Source: Thomasclavelia spiroformis (GTDB lineage Bacteria > Bacillota_I > Bacilli_A > Erysipelotrichales > Coprobacillaceae). Taken from it: a stretch of 29,029 bases of DNA. Position 1 is the stretch's first letter, and the number at the start of each line of letters is the position of its first letter. The stretch spans positions 1-29,029 of the forward strand of contig JAGZCC010000026.1 of assembly GCA_018369555.1 (NCBI GenBank), given 5' to 3'. This document shows, in pieces, positions 21,932-29,029 of the stretch. The notes below the pieces were generated by a model. That model saw only the letters and a program-made list of their open reading frames with translations, did not search any database and was not told the origin of the DNA. A program made the translations under genes and the position numbers.

Positions 21932-22534
21932 ATGTTTAAAAGATTTACAGCAAAAACTGTACAAGATGCTATTAATTTAGCTTGTCAAGAATTAGATGTA
22001 ACTGCTGATGATTTAAATTATGAAGTAATAAGTGAAACAAAAACTTTTTTTACTAAAAAAGCTGAAATAGAATGTTATACGATAGCCATGGTTCAAGCGT
22101 ATATTGAAGAATATGTTAGAAAATTTATCAGTGAAATGGGATTCGAAGTTGAAACTGTTTCTTATTTACAGGATGGTCGTATATATTGTAATATAAATAC
22201 AAGTAATAATTCTATATTAATAGGTAAAGCAGGTGTAATTTTAAGAGCAATTAATTTTATTGTAAAAAATGCAGTGAGTACTACGTATAAAAAAAGAATT
22301 GAATTAAGTATTGATATTAATGGGTATAAAGAAGAACGTTATAAAAAAGTAGCTAGCATGGCAAGAAAATTAGGAAAACAAGTTTTAAGAACTAAAGCTG
22401 ATATTAAACTTGATCCAATGCCAGCTGATGAACGTAAAGTTATGCATCAAGAATTATCTAAATTAGAGCATGTAAAAACACAGAGTTATGGAGAAGGAAA
22501 AAATAGACATATGGTTATTTCATATGTAGAATAA
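21932..22534 (+). CDS. jag: RNA-binding protein Jag/KhpB (Jag-N, KH, R3H domains)
   Basis: The 200-residue protein has the three KhpB domains: Jag-N (1-50, FKRFTAKTVQDAINLACQEL), a KH domain around 65-135 with the loop ILIGKAGVILRAI, and a C-terminal R3H domain with the DERKVMHQ segment containing the Arg-x3-His core. KhpB/EloR homologues bind RNA and act in cell-wall elongation control with KhpA, and partner with YidC2 in streptococci. It is in the rpmH-rnpA-yidC-jag set and followed by a good terminator. Confidence 0.95.
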   Translation: MFKRFTAKTVQDAINLACQELDVTADDLNYEVISETKTFFTKKAEIECYTIAMVQAYIEEYVRKFISEMGFEVETVSYLQDGRIYCNINTSNNSILIGKAGVILRAINFIVKNAVSTTYKKRIELSIDINGYKEERYKKVASMARKLGKQVLRTKADIKLDPMPADERKVMHQELSKLEHVKTQSYGEGKNRHMVISYVE

Positions 22535-22558
22535 GCACATGTTTTCATGTGTTTTTTC
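22535..22558 (+). terminator. jag terminator
   Basis: CACATG (22536-22541) pairs with CATGTG (22546-22551) over a TTTT loop, plus a G-U pair, and is followed by six T. It lies right after the jag stop and ends the rpmH-jag set. Confidence 0.85.
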
Positions 22559-22586
22559 TTTATAAAAAGATCGATGAGGGATAAGA

Positions 22587-23771
22587 ATGAATAAATCAAT
22601 AATTTTTTTTATAATTAATGGTATGTTTAATTTAGCAGCAAATTTTGCTCATCCTATTACACCAACAGTAATTCAAAATTTAGCATTAGGAGATTATATG
22701 TTTGGGGTTGCTTATGGTGCAATGATGGGATTAAATTTTTTATTTTCACCGTTTTGGGGAAAATTAAATGAACAAATTAATAGTAAAACAATAATGTTGA
22801 TTTGTGGTACAGGTTATGCTGTAGGACAAATATTGTTTTGGCAATCAACTTCTCAAACTACATTGATTTTTGCACGTATGTTTTCTGGTTTTTTTACTGG
22901 TGGTGCTTATGTTAGCTTTTTAACATATGTGGTAAATGTTACACCGATAGAAAAAAGAGGACAAAATTTAACAATTTTAGCAACTGTAGCAAGTGTTTGT
23001 GCAGCTTTTGGATATTTTATTGGCGGAATGTTAGGAGAAATATCTATTGATTTAACATTTGTAGTACAAGCAATTGTGTTGGCAAGTAGTGGGATATTAT
23101 TTTATACATTTTGTAATAATGATTGTGTTGCTACAAAAAAACAAAATTTAAGTGTATTAATTAAGCAAGCAAATCCATTTATTTCGTTTAAACAAGTAAA
23201 GTTATTTATGGATAAAAAATATTTTATTTTATTTATTATTTGTTGTTTATCTTTTATTGGATTTACGGCATTTGAACAAAGTTTTAATTATTATATAAAA
23301 GATATTTTTAATTTAAGTTCGGGATATAATGGAATAATAAAAGCTGTAATTGGTTTTATTTCATTAGTTGCAAATGGAACAATCTGTTTGTGGATTATTA
23401 AATATACTAATGTTTCTAAAGCATCAATATTTTTATTATTGATTAGTAGTATTACGATGTTTAATGTCTTATTAACTAGTAATATTATAATTTTTATACT
23501 ATTAAATATTGTTTATTTTGCTTTAAATGCAATTATTGTACCAGTAATTCAAGATTTAATTGCTAGTAGATCAAATAATAAAAATACAAGTATAATCATG
23601 GGATTCTATAATGCAATTAAATCATTAGGAGGAATTTTAGGAGCGTTAATAGCAGGCTTTCTTTATGTTTTCAATCCAAGATTACCATTTATTTCAGGTC
23701 TTATTACATTTATTTTAGCAACAATATTATCAGTATATTATTATATTTTAAATAAACAAGAAAGAGTATAA
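22587..23771 (+). CDS. Major facilitator superfamily transporter
   Basis: A 394-residue membrane protein with about 12 hydrophobic helices in two six-helix halves. The MFS motif A region between helices 2 and 3 is FWGKLNEQINSKT, a shortened form of G-x-L-a-D-r-x-G-R. The second repeat and a helix-5-like SFLTYVVNVTPIEKRGQNL also fit. The substrate cannot be told; distant drug-efflux families are the likely company. GAGGG before the ATG. It is placed between jag and mnmE, where most Firmicutes have no gene, so it has been inserted into or retained in the conserved block. Terminator follows. Confidence 0.85.
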   Translation: MNKSIIFFIINGMFNLAANFAHPITPTVIQNLALGDYMFGVAYGAMMGLNFLFSPFWGKLNEQINSKTIMLICGTGYAVGQILFWQSTSQTTLIFARMFSGFFTGGAYVSFLTYVVNVTPIEKRGQNLTILATVASVCAAFGYFIGGMLGEISIDLTFVVQAIVLASSGILFYTFCNNDCVATKKQNLSVLIKQANPFISFKQVKLFMDKKYFILFIICCLSFIGFTAFEQSFNYYIKDIFNLSSGYNGIIKAVIGFISLVANGTICLWIIKYTNVSKASIFLLLISSITMFNVLLTSNIIIFILLNIVYFALNAIIVPVIQDLIASRSNNKNTSIIMGFYNAIKSLGGILGALIAGFLYVFNPRLPFISGLITFILATILSVYYYILNKQERV

Positions 23772-23797
23772 ATTATTAATAATCTATACTCTTTTTT
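23761..23797. terminator. Bidirectional terminator between MFS and oxidoreductase genes
   Basis: AAAGAGTATA (23761-23770) pairs perfectly with TATACTCTTT (23785-23794), with T6 after on the plus strand and TTTCTTGTTT after on the minus strand. It overlaps the last codons of the transporter and separates the convergent genes. Confidence 0.85.
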
Positions 23798-23807
23798 CAT
23801 CACTAAA

Positions 23808-24788
23808 TTATTTTTCACACCCAAAAACAATATTAGCACTTTTTCTAGCTTTTGTTAAAACATCCATAACAATTCTTGAATGTTTAAGCATCTTGTCGCA
23901 CATTTTATAATCTTTGTTGTTAATATATTCACTAAAACATTTAAATTCAGCATACATACGATGTTTATCTAATGAGTCAATAATATATTTTTCTTTATTT
24001 TTAATAAGACTAACATTTGCTAGGGTACTGGTTGGACCTTCAATTTTAATACATCCAAGGTCTCCTTGAATCGTTGAGGTAATAGGAGCATTACAATCCT
24101 TAGCTCCAATACAAATTGCTTTCAAAGAGTCATATTCTAAAACAACGACACCGGATGTATCAATGCCATGTTCAATATTAGCAAAATAATGTACATGGTT
24201 AGGTTCACCAAATAAGCCTACTACAAAATGAATGTTGTAAATATTTAAATCCATTAAAGCCCCACCAGATTGATTAACATCAAAAACTGGTAATATTTCT
24301 CCACGTTTAAAAGCATCATAGCGAGATGAATATTGTGAATAATTAGATGAGATAATACCTATTTTTCCTATTTCATCTAATTTACTTTTTATATCTTTAT
24401 AAGTAGGAAGATATTGATTAGTAATTGCTTCAAAAAGAAGACATTTTTGTTGTTTTGCTATATTAATTAATTCATCTAATTCGGTTACATTAGATGTAAA
24501 TGGTTTTTCACAAATTACATGTTTATTATGTAATAATGCTTTTTTTGTATATTCATAATGAAGATGATTAGGTAAAGCAATATAAATTGTATCAATTTGT
24601 GAATCATTTAATAACATTTCATAATCATAATAAGCTTTTTTTATATTATGTTGATTAACAATTTTTTCAATTTTTTCCTTTGATTTTTCTCTACCTAAAA
24701 TTGCAACTAATTCAATACTTTCAATACTTTCAACAAAAGATAATAAATCATTGACAATCATGCCACTACCAATAATCCCTAATTTCAT
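23808..24788 (-). CDS. Gfo/Idh/MocA-family oxidoreductase
   Basis: A 326-residue NAD(P)-dependent oxidoreductase with an N-terminal Rossmann domain (GIIGSGMIVNDL at residues 4-15) and the family motif ICEKPF (about 92-97), whose Lys is catalytic. The C-terminal domain is the usual alpha/beta substrate cap. It is related to dehydrogenases acting on sugars, inositol or dihydrodiols, but the substrate is unknown. Two ATGs are close: the one at 24788 has GGAGG five bases before it and is preferred; the one at 24800 gives four more residues and its bases contain that Shine-Dalgarno. It is transcribed head-on to replication, unlike most genes here. Confidence 0.88.
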   Translation of the reverse strand: MKLGIIGSGMIVNDLLSFVESIESIELVAILGREKSKEKIEKIVNQHNIKKAYYDYEMLLNDSQIDTIYIALPNHLHYEYTKKALLHNKHVICEKPFTSNVTELDELINIAKQQKCLLFEAITNQYLPTYKDIKSKLDEIGKIGIISSNYSQYSSRYDAFKRGEILPVFDVNQSGGALMDLNIYNIHFVVGLFGEPNHVHYFANIEHGIDTSGVVVLEYDSLKAICIGAKDCNAPITSTIQGDLGCIKIEGPTSTLANVSLIKNKEKYIIDSLDKHRMYAEFKCFSEYINNKDYKMCDKMLKHSRIVMDVLTKARKSANIVFGCEK

Positions 24789-24800
24789 TTTAACCTCCAT

Positions 24801-24960
24801 TTTTTATATGAGTAGAAAATATTATGTATTTGTAGATGGAAACAAAAAATGTTATTTATTATAAAATTTTTCCTCTACTTATAATTATTATAACATTGAT
24901 TGGGTATATTAATTAATAATAATTTGTGATAAAATACAAAAGATAAAGGATGGTGATATT
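24801..24960. promoter_or_regulatory. Divergent promoter gap, oxidoreductase / mnmE
   Basis: 160 bases, AT-rich. Toward mnmE a TG-extended -10 (TGATAAAAT, near 24931) lies about 20-30 bases before the AAAGGATGG ribosome site; its -35 is poor. For the leftward gene no convincing promoter was found, though AT-rich -10-like motifs are present. Confidence 0.45.
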
Positions 24961-26295
24961 TTGAACGAGGATATAATTGTTGCAATTGCAACAAGTCGTT
25001 TAGAAGCTGCTATTTCAATAATAAGGATAAGTGGTCCAGAAAGTATAGCATTTGTTCAAAAATTTTTTACAGGAAAAATAATTAATAAAGAAAGTCATAC
25101 CATAAATTATGGATATATTATTGATGATGGAAAAAGAATTGATGAAGTATTAGTAAATATATATCGTGGAAAGAAAACATTTACTGGTGAAGAAATGGTA
25201 GAAATAAATTGTCATGGTGGCGTATATATTACTAAACAAGTTTTAGAAATATGTATAAAAAATGGTGCAAGAATAGCTGAGCGTGGTGAATTTAGTAAAC
25301 GAGCATTTTTAAATGGAAGAATTGATTTATCTCAAGCAGAAGCTATTAGTGATATTATTAGTGCAAAAAATAGTTATGCAAGTGAACTGGCATTAAAAGG
25401 AATTAGAGGAAATATTAGTAATTTTATTGAAGATTTAAAAGAGGATTTAATTAAAATAATAACTCAAATAGAAGTTAATATTGATTATCCTGAATACGAT
25501 GATGTTGAAGAATTAACAGCGACCTCTTTATTACCTGAAAGTAAAGTTCTTTTAGAAAAAATGAATAAAATATTAAATGATTCAAAGAATATTAAATTAG
25601 TAAAAGATGGAATTAAAACGGTGATAATTGGAAAACCAAATGTTGGTAAAAGTAGTTTGCTAAATGCTTTGTTACAAGAAGAAAAAGCAATTGTTACAAA
25701 TATTGCGGGTACTACTAGAGATATTGTTGAAGGTAGTATTAGTATTGATGGAATTGTTTTAAATATGATTGATACTGCTGGAATTCGTGAAACTGATGAT
25801 ATTATCGAAAGTATGGGAGTTGAAAAATCTAAAGAATTAATTAATCAAGCTGATTTGGTTTTATTAGTTATTGATGGTTCTTTAAAATTAGAGCAAGGAG
25901 ATCAAGAATTATTAGAGCTTACAAATGATTCTAATCGAATTATTATTTTAAATAAAGCTGATCAGGGAATTAAAGTAGATTTAGATGGAGTAGTAATTAG
26001 TGCTAAAGACAATGATATAGGAGCATTAACTAATAAAATAAAAGAAATGTTTGAGTTGGGAAAAATTATTGATAATAATGATCATATATTAACTAATGCT
26101 CGTCAAACAATGTTACTTCAAAATGCTAGTCAATCTTTAAATCAGGCAGTCGAAGCAATGACAATGCTGGTACCAACTGATTTAATTGTTACCGATCTGT
26201 ATGAGTGTTGGAGTAATTTAAAAGAAATATTAGGAGAAAAAGCAAAAGAAGATTTATTAGATGAATTGTTTAAACGCTTTTGCATAGGTAAATAA
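24961..26295 (+). CDS. mnmE: tRNA-5-carboxymethylaminomethyl-2-thiouridine GTPase MnmE (TrmE)
   Basis: MnmE with MnmG modifies U34 of tRNAs that read two-family codons. The 444-residue protein has the tetrahydrofolate-binding N-domain, a helical domain and an inserted GTPase: G1 GKPNVGKS at 224-231, G2 TTRD at 251-254, G3 DTAG at 271-274, G4 NKAD near 330, and the C-terminal CIGK (last four residues) with the conserved Cys. The start is TTG, with AAAGGATGGTGAT upstream. The usual partner mnmG does not follow; a small membrane protein and an MscS channel do. Confidence 0.97.
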   Translation: MNEDIIVAIATSRLEAAISIIRISGPESIAFVQKFFTGKIINKESHTINYGYIIDDGKRIDEVLVNIYRGKKTFTGEEMVEINCHGGVYITKQVLEICIKNGARIAERGEFSKRAFLNGRIDLSQAEAISDIISAKNSYASELALKGIRGNISNFIEDLKEDLIKIITQIEVNIDYPEYDDVEELTATSLLPESKVLLEKMNKILNDSKNIKLVKDGIKTVIIGKPNVGKSSLLNALLQEEKAIVTNIAGTTRDIVEGSISIDGIVLNMIDTAGIRETDDIIESMGVEKSKELINQADLVLLVIDGSLKLEQGDQELLELTNDSNRIIILNKADQGIKVDLDGVVISAKDNDIGALTNKIKEMFELGKIIDNNDHILTNARQTMLLQNASQSLNQAVEAMTMLVPTDLIVTDLYECWSNLKEILGEKAKEDLLDELFKRFCIGK

Positions 26296-26296
26296 G

Positions 26297-26524
26297 ATGA
26301 ATAAAAATGAATTATTAGCAAAAAAATTAATGCATTTTTCTAAATATTCAAAAATTATAGCGATAATTTTTATTATTATTTTTTTAGTAGCCAATACTTT
26401 TAATACAGGTAATAATATTTTATTTTGGATTAGCTATTTATCAATATTTGTAGCAATAATTGGAATAATTCAATATATATGTTTAAGTCTTTTATCAATG
26501 TATTATAAAACAAAAATTAAGTAG
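26297..26524 (+). CDS. Small two-helix membrane protein, unknown function
   Basis: 75 residues, not recognised. It has a basic N-terminus (MNKNELLAKKLMHFSKYSK), a first hydrophobic helix at about 20-37 (IIAIIFIIIFLVANTF), a short Asn/Gly loop, a second helix at about 43-68, and a basic tail YYKTKIK. It starts one base after the mnmE stop and ends eight before the MscS gene, so it is likely co-transcribed with both. No Shine-Dalgarno is obvious beyond the A/G-rich end of mnmE, which fits translational coupling. A role tied to the MscS channel is possible but is only inferred from position. Confidence 0.7.
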   Translation: MNKNELLAKKLMHFSKYSKIIAIIFIIIFLVANTFNTGNNILFWISYLSIFVAIIGIIQYICLSLLSMYYKTKIK

Positions 26525-26532
26525 GTGATTTA

Positions 26533-27384
26533 ATGGAGAATATCTATAAACAATTAGATAGTATATTTAAAAATGGCTTAATAAACAGTGGAATTAGTAT
26601 TATTTTATCAATTATTGCGGTATTAATTATAAACAAAGTCATAAACAAAGTTTTAAAAAAACAAATTAAAGATCCTTTAAAATTAACTTTACCAATGCGA
26701 ATCAAACGAATTGTTCTAGTTGCTATTATTTTAGCTGTTATTATGAGTGAAATTAAAGCAATGGAATCAATTATCAAAGCAGTACTTGCAAGTGGTGGAA
26801 TTATTGCTGTTGTTATTGGGTTAGCTTCGCAAGAGGCAGCAAGTAATTTAATAAATGGATTTATGATTATGACTTATAAACCATATAAAATAGGAGATTT
26901 TGTTAGTGTCCAGGAATATAATGTTCGAGGTACAGTTATAGATATTTCGATAAGGCATAGTATTATTGAAACATTGGAGCGAACACAAATAATTATTCCT
27001 AATACAATTATGAATAAAGCAATAATTGAAAATATTTCTAATGTAAAAGCCCAAAAAGCTAACTATTTATATGTTGAAATATCTTATGAAAGTAATATGC
27101 AAAAAGCCATTAAAATTATTCAAGAAGAAGGAGCTAAACATCCACTATGTTTAGATGGTAGAACTGATGAACAAAAGCAACACAACGAACCAATAATAAA
27201 TGTTCACTGTGTTGAATTCAATCCAAGTGGAATTCAATTAAGAGCAACATTATTATCAAAAGATAATTCTTCAGGTTTTCAATTACTATCAGATTTACGT
27301 TTTAAAATCAAAGATCGTTTTGATGAAGAAGGTATTGTAATCCCATATCCACATCATGTTGTAATAAATGAAACAAATGAATAA
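26533..27384 (+). CDS. MscS-family mechanosensitive ion channel
   Basis: A 283-residue channel of the small MscS type. Two membrane helices (about 17-34 and 55-70) precede a pore-lining helix in ASGGIIAVVIGLASQEAASNLINGF (about 86-110), and the diagnostic YKPYKIGDFV starts the beta domain near 114-123. A cytoplasmic alpha/beta domain completes it. It should release solutes at high membrane tension, protecting against hypo-osmotic shock. AGGTG eight bases before the ATG. It is the last gene of the mnmE run and ends at a strong terminator. Confidence 0.93.
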   Translation: MENIYKQLDSIFKNGLINSGISIILSIIAVLIINKVINKVLKKQIKDPLKLTLPMRIKRIVLVAIILAVIMSEIKAMESIIKAVLASGGIIAVVIGLASQEAASNLINGFMIMTYKPYKIGDFVSVQEYNVRGTVIDISIRHSIIETLERTQIIIPNTIMNKAIIENISNVKAQKANYLYVEISYESNMQKAIKIIQEEGAKHPLCLDGRTDEQKQHNEPIINVHCVEFNPSGIQLRATLLSKDNSSGFQLLSDLRFKIKDRFDEEGIVIPYPHHVVINETNE

Positions 27385-27424
27385 AAGAACCAGTTTTAGT
27401 CTTCACTAAAATCTGGTTCTTTTT
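27383..27424. terminator. Bidirectional terminator, mscS / CNNM genes
   Basis: A long stem: 11 bp (27383-27393 with 27413-27423) and, past one bulged T, 7 bp more (27394-27400 with 27405-27411), loop CTTC. T-runs flank both sides (TTTTT at 27420-27424 on plus). It contains the mscS stop's last bases and the CNNM stop codon. Confidence 0.9.
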
Positions 27425-28751
27425 CTTTATCATTAATTGTTAACTTTATTTTTGTAACACGATTACCTTTAATACTGATAATTAAGAAAATAAGATTTTC
27501 ATAACTTACAGTTCGTTGTTGATTTTCTTCAGGAATCTCTCCTAATAAATGAAGTACAAATCCACCAATAGTATCATGATTATTATTAGATAATTTTAAA
27601 TCTAATTCATCATCAAGATCATCAAGTAAATAATTTCCATCAACAATGTAATTATTATCATCGATTTTTTGTAATTTAGGTTCATCATCATGATCATATT
27701 CATCTTCAATATCTCCCATGATTTCCTCTATTAAATCTTCAACTGTAACAATTCCAGAAAAACCGCCATATTCATCAACTAAAATAGCAATATGTTGATG
27801 TTCTTCTTGTAATTCTTTGAATAAATCATCAATATTTTTAGTTTCTAAGACAAAATAAGGCTTTCTTAGGATTTTTTTAATATCTACGTTATCAAAACCA
27901 ACTTTTCGGGCTTCAATAGCAAAATCTTTCATATTTAAAATTCCAATAATATTATCGATAGAATCATCATAAACTGGAATACGAGTATATTGCATAGTCA
28001 TCATTTGATCAATATTATCACTTAATGCATCATTAATATCGATACAATATACATCAGTTCGAGGAGTCATAACATTTAAAGCTAAACTATCATCAAACTC
28101 AAAAATATTAGTAATCATATCTGTTTCAATTTCATTAAAAACACCATTCTCTTGGCCGCTTTCGACCATAGAGCGAATTTCTTCACGTGATAAAGACTCT
28201 TCAACATTTTCATCGGCCATCCCAAATATTCTTAAGATAAACTTAGTTGACCATGATAATACTTTAATAAAAGGGCTAGCTATTTTACTAACAATTAAAA
28301 TAGGTTTAGCACAAAACATTGAATACGCTTCAGCTTTTTGCAAAGCAATTCTTTTAGGAACTAATTCTCCAAAAATTAAAGTAATAAATGAAATTAAAAT
28401 AGTGATCAATACAACAGCAATAGTATCTGCATATGGAACACTCCAATTCTTTAATACATTAGCAAAGCTTTTAGAAATACCAGTAGCTGCACTTGCTGAG
28501 TTAAAGAAACCAGCTAACGTAATGGCTACTTGAATAGTCGATAAAAAATTAGTTGGCTGATCCAATAATTTTTCAACTAACTTAGCTCTCTTATTTCCTT
28601 CTTCGCATAATCGATGAATCTTACTTTTATTAACTGAAACGATTGCCATTTCACTAGCAGCAAAATAGGCATTGATTAAAGTAAGAATAACGATCAAAAC
28701 AATTTGAATAGCGATTGAAGACTCGGGGTCTACATCCATAAATTTAAACAC
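27396..28751 (-). CDS. CNNM/HlyC-CorC family transmembrane protein with CBS pair
   Basis: A 451-residue membrane protein of the CNNM/CorB (YhdP/YugS-like) group, implicated in Mg2+ efflux or divalent-ion homeostasis. The DUF21/CNNM membrane domain at 1-190 has AYFAASEMAIVSVNKSKIH near 28-46 and a TLIFGELVPKRIAL segment near 126-139 with the conserved Glu-Pro-Lys. A CBS pair (about 205-335) and a C-terminal CorC/HlyC domain with DEYGGFSGIVTVEDLIEEI near 330-350 follow. AAGGAGTG before the ATG. It is head-on to replication. Direction of transport cannot be read from sequence. Confidence 0.92.
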   Translation of the reverse strand: MFKFMDVDPESSIAIQIVLIVILTLINAYFAASEMAIVSVNKSKIHRLCEEGNKRAKLVEKLLDQPTNFLSTIQVAITLAGFFNSASAATGISKSFANVLKNWSVPYADTIAVVLITILISFITLIFGELVPKRIALQKAEAYSMFCAKPILIVSKIASPFIKVLSWSTKFILRIFGMADENVEESLSREEIRSMVESGQENGVFNEIETDMITNIFEFDDSLALNVMTPRTDVYCIDINDALSDNIDQMMTMQYTRIPVYDDSIDNIIGILNMKDFAIEARKVGFDNVDIKKILRKPYFVLETKNIDDLFKELQEEHQHIAILVDEYGGFSGIVTVEDLIEEIMGDIEDEYDHDDEPKLQKIDDNNYIVDGNYLLDDLDDELDLKLSNNNHDTIGGFVLHLLGEIPEENQQRTVSYENLIFLIISIKGNRVTKIKLTINDKEKEPDFSED

Positions 28752-28784
28752 TCCTTTTCCATTAAATTAAATTTTATGTGAACA

Positions 28785-28813
28785 ATTTTATCAAAATTAT
28801 AAAAAAAAGTAAA
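28785..28813 (-). promoter_or_regulatory. Promoter of the CNNM gene
   Basis: TTTACT (28813-28808) is 17 bases from TAAAAT (28790-28785), with TG extension (TGATAAAAT) on the minus strand. The leader is about 30 bases with AAGGAG before the ATG. Confidence 0.7.
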
Positions 28814-28977
28814 TATTAGTAATCATCTATATTTAAATAATTCATCAAAATCACTATCAAAAAATTAATTTTTCAACAAATAAAACCTAAATAGTTAAAA
28901 TAATACATAATCTAGAATTAGTAAAAATTATAATTGAAATTATATATATCTTTTTAACTATCTTTTTATATCTTCTT

Positions 28978-29019
28978 AAATGTCCGCAAAGCCTTATTTT
29001 ATCGGCTCTACGGGCATTT
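28978..29019. repeat. GC-rich imperfect inverted repeat at the window edge
   Basis: AAATGTCCGCAAAGCC and its opposite arm GGCTCTACGGGCATTT pair at 14 of 16 positions, with one G-U among the matches, around the loop TTATTTTATC. It stands out from the surrounding AT-only DNA. It could be a terminator for a gene beyond the window, or the edge of a mobile or dispersed repeat. Confidence 0.6.
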
Positions 29020-29029
29020 TGCTTTTGTG

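Larger units (their letters stand above)
28752..29029. other. Gene-free AT-rich edge with a GC-rich inverted repeat
   Basis: No gene is visible in these 278 bases. The CNNM promoter is at 28785-28813. From 28814 to 28977 the sequence is almost all A and T with T-rich motifs (TATCTTTTT repeated near 28946-28967). At 28978-29019 the composition changes sharply: an imperfect inverted repeat of 16 pairs with two mismatches (28978-28993 with 29004-29019, 10-base loop), including AAAGCC/GGCTC and TCCG/CGGG arms, followed by TTTTGCTTTT on the plus strand. Confidence 0.6.

Noticed and set aside
28183..28198. Possible third parS at CTTCACGTGATAAA in the CNNM gene
   Set aside because: Only 12 of 16 positions fit and the outer TGTTT/AAACA arms are broken; it is an ordinary coding CACGTG.
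1..29029. CRISPR arrays and tRNA or rRNA genes
   Set aside because: No regularly spaced direct repeats and no tRNA-like or rRNA core sequences were seen in any intergenic region.

Overview
This window is the replication-origin region of a low-GC Gram-positive (Firmicutes) chromosome. The evidence is the order rpmH-rnpA-yidC-jag running right from an AT-rich origin and dnaA-dnaN-S4 protein-recF-gyrB-gyrA-serS running left, followed by ffs, tadA, dnaX, recR, tmk, holB, ricT, trmN6 and rsmI. The very AT-rich coding bias and a BofA-like micro-gene behind recR suggest a spore-forming lineage. Erysipelotrichia (Coprobacillaceae-like) is my best guess from composition and gene order; it is inference, not proof.

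Left arm (1-19,994): almost every gene is on the minus strand, so transcription runs away from the origin with the fork. From the origin outward come dnaA; dnaN; an operon of S4 protein, recF, gyrB and gyrA with 1-15 base junctions; serS and a Cof-type HAD phosphatase; a GNAT acetyltransferase; a decayed IS30-family element; the SRP RNA gene with a strong promoter; tadA; dnaX-recR (without the usual ebfC/yaaK between them); the BofA-like micro-gene; and the tightly overlapped tmk-holB-ricT-trmN6-rsmI operon. Two parS sites lie in this arm. One is a perfect palindrome inside the holB coding sequence. The other is the core of a 38-base dyad just after rsmI. The left edge cuts through a small membrane protein gene.

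Origin (19,995-20,513): the dnaA-rpmH gap holds one canonical DnaA box and a field of TTCACA-type boxes, a 12-bp hairpin and an AT-only tract. A second cluster, two abutting boxes inside the dnaN promoter, and a single box before the S4 gene make the origin region multipartite.

Right arm (20,514-29,029): rpmH, rnpA, yidC and jag (ribosome, RNase P, membrane insertion) are followed by an MFS transporter, a head-on Gfo/Idh/MocA oxidoreductase, then mnmE with a small two-helix membrane protein and an MscS channel, and a head-on CNNM/HlyC-type CBS protein. mnmE is not followed by mnmG. The right edge holds a GC-rich imperfect inverted repeat in otherwise AT-rich DNA.

Most of the window is conserved housekeeping DNA. 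The points most worth a second look are the palindrome-embedded parS, the BofA-like gene whose Shine-Dalgarno lies in the recR terminator stem, the non-canonical DnaA boxes together with substitutions in the DnaA motifs, and the IS30 remnant carrying a strong antisense terminator.
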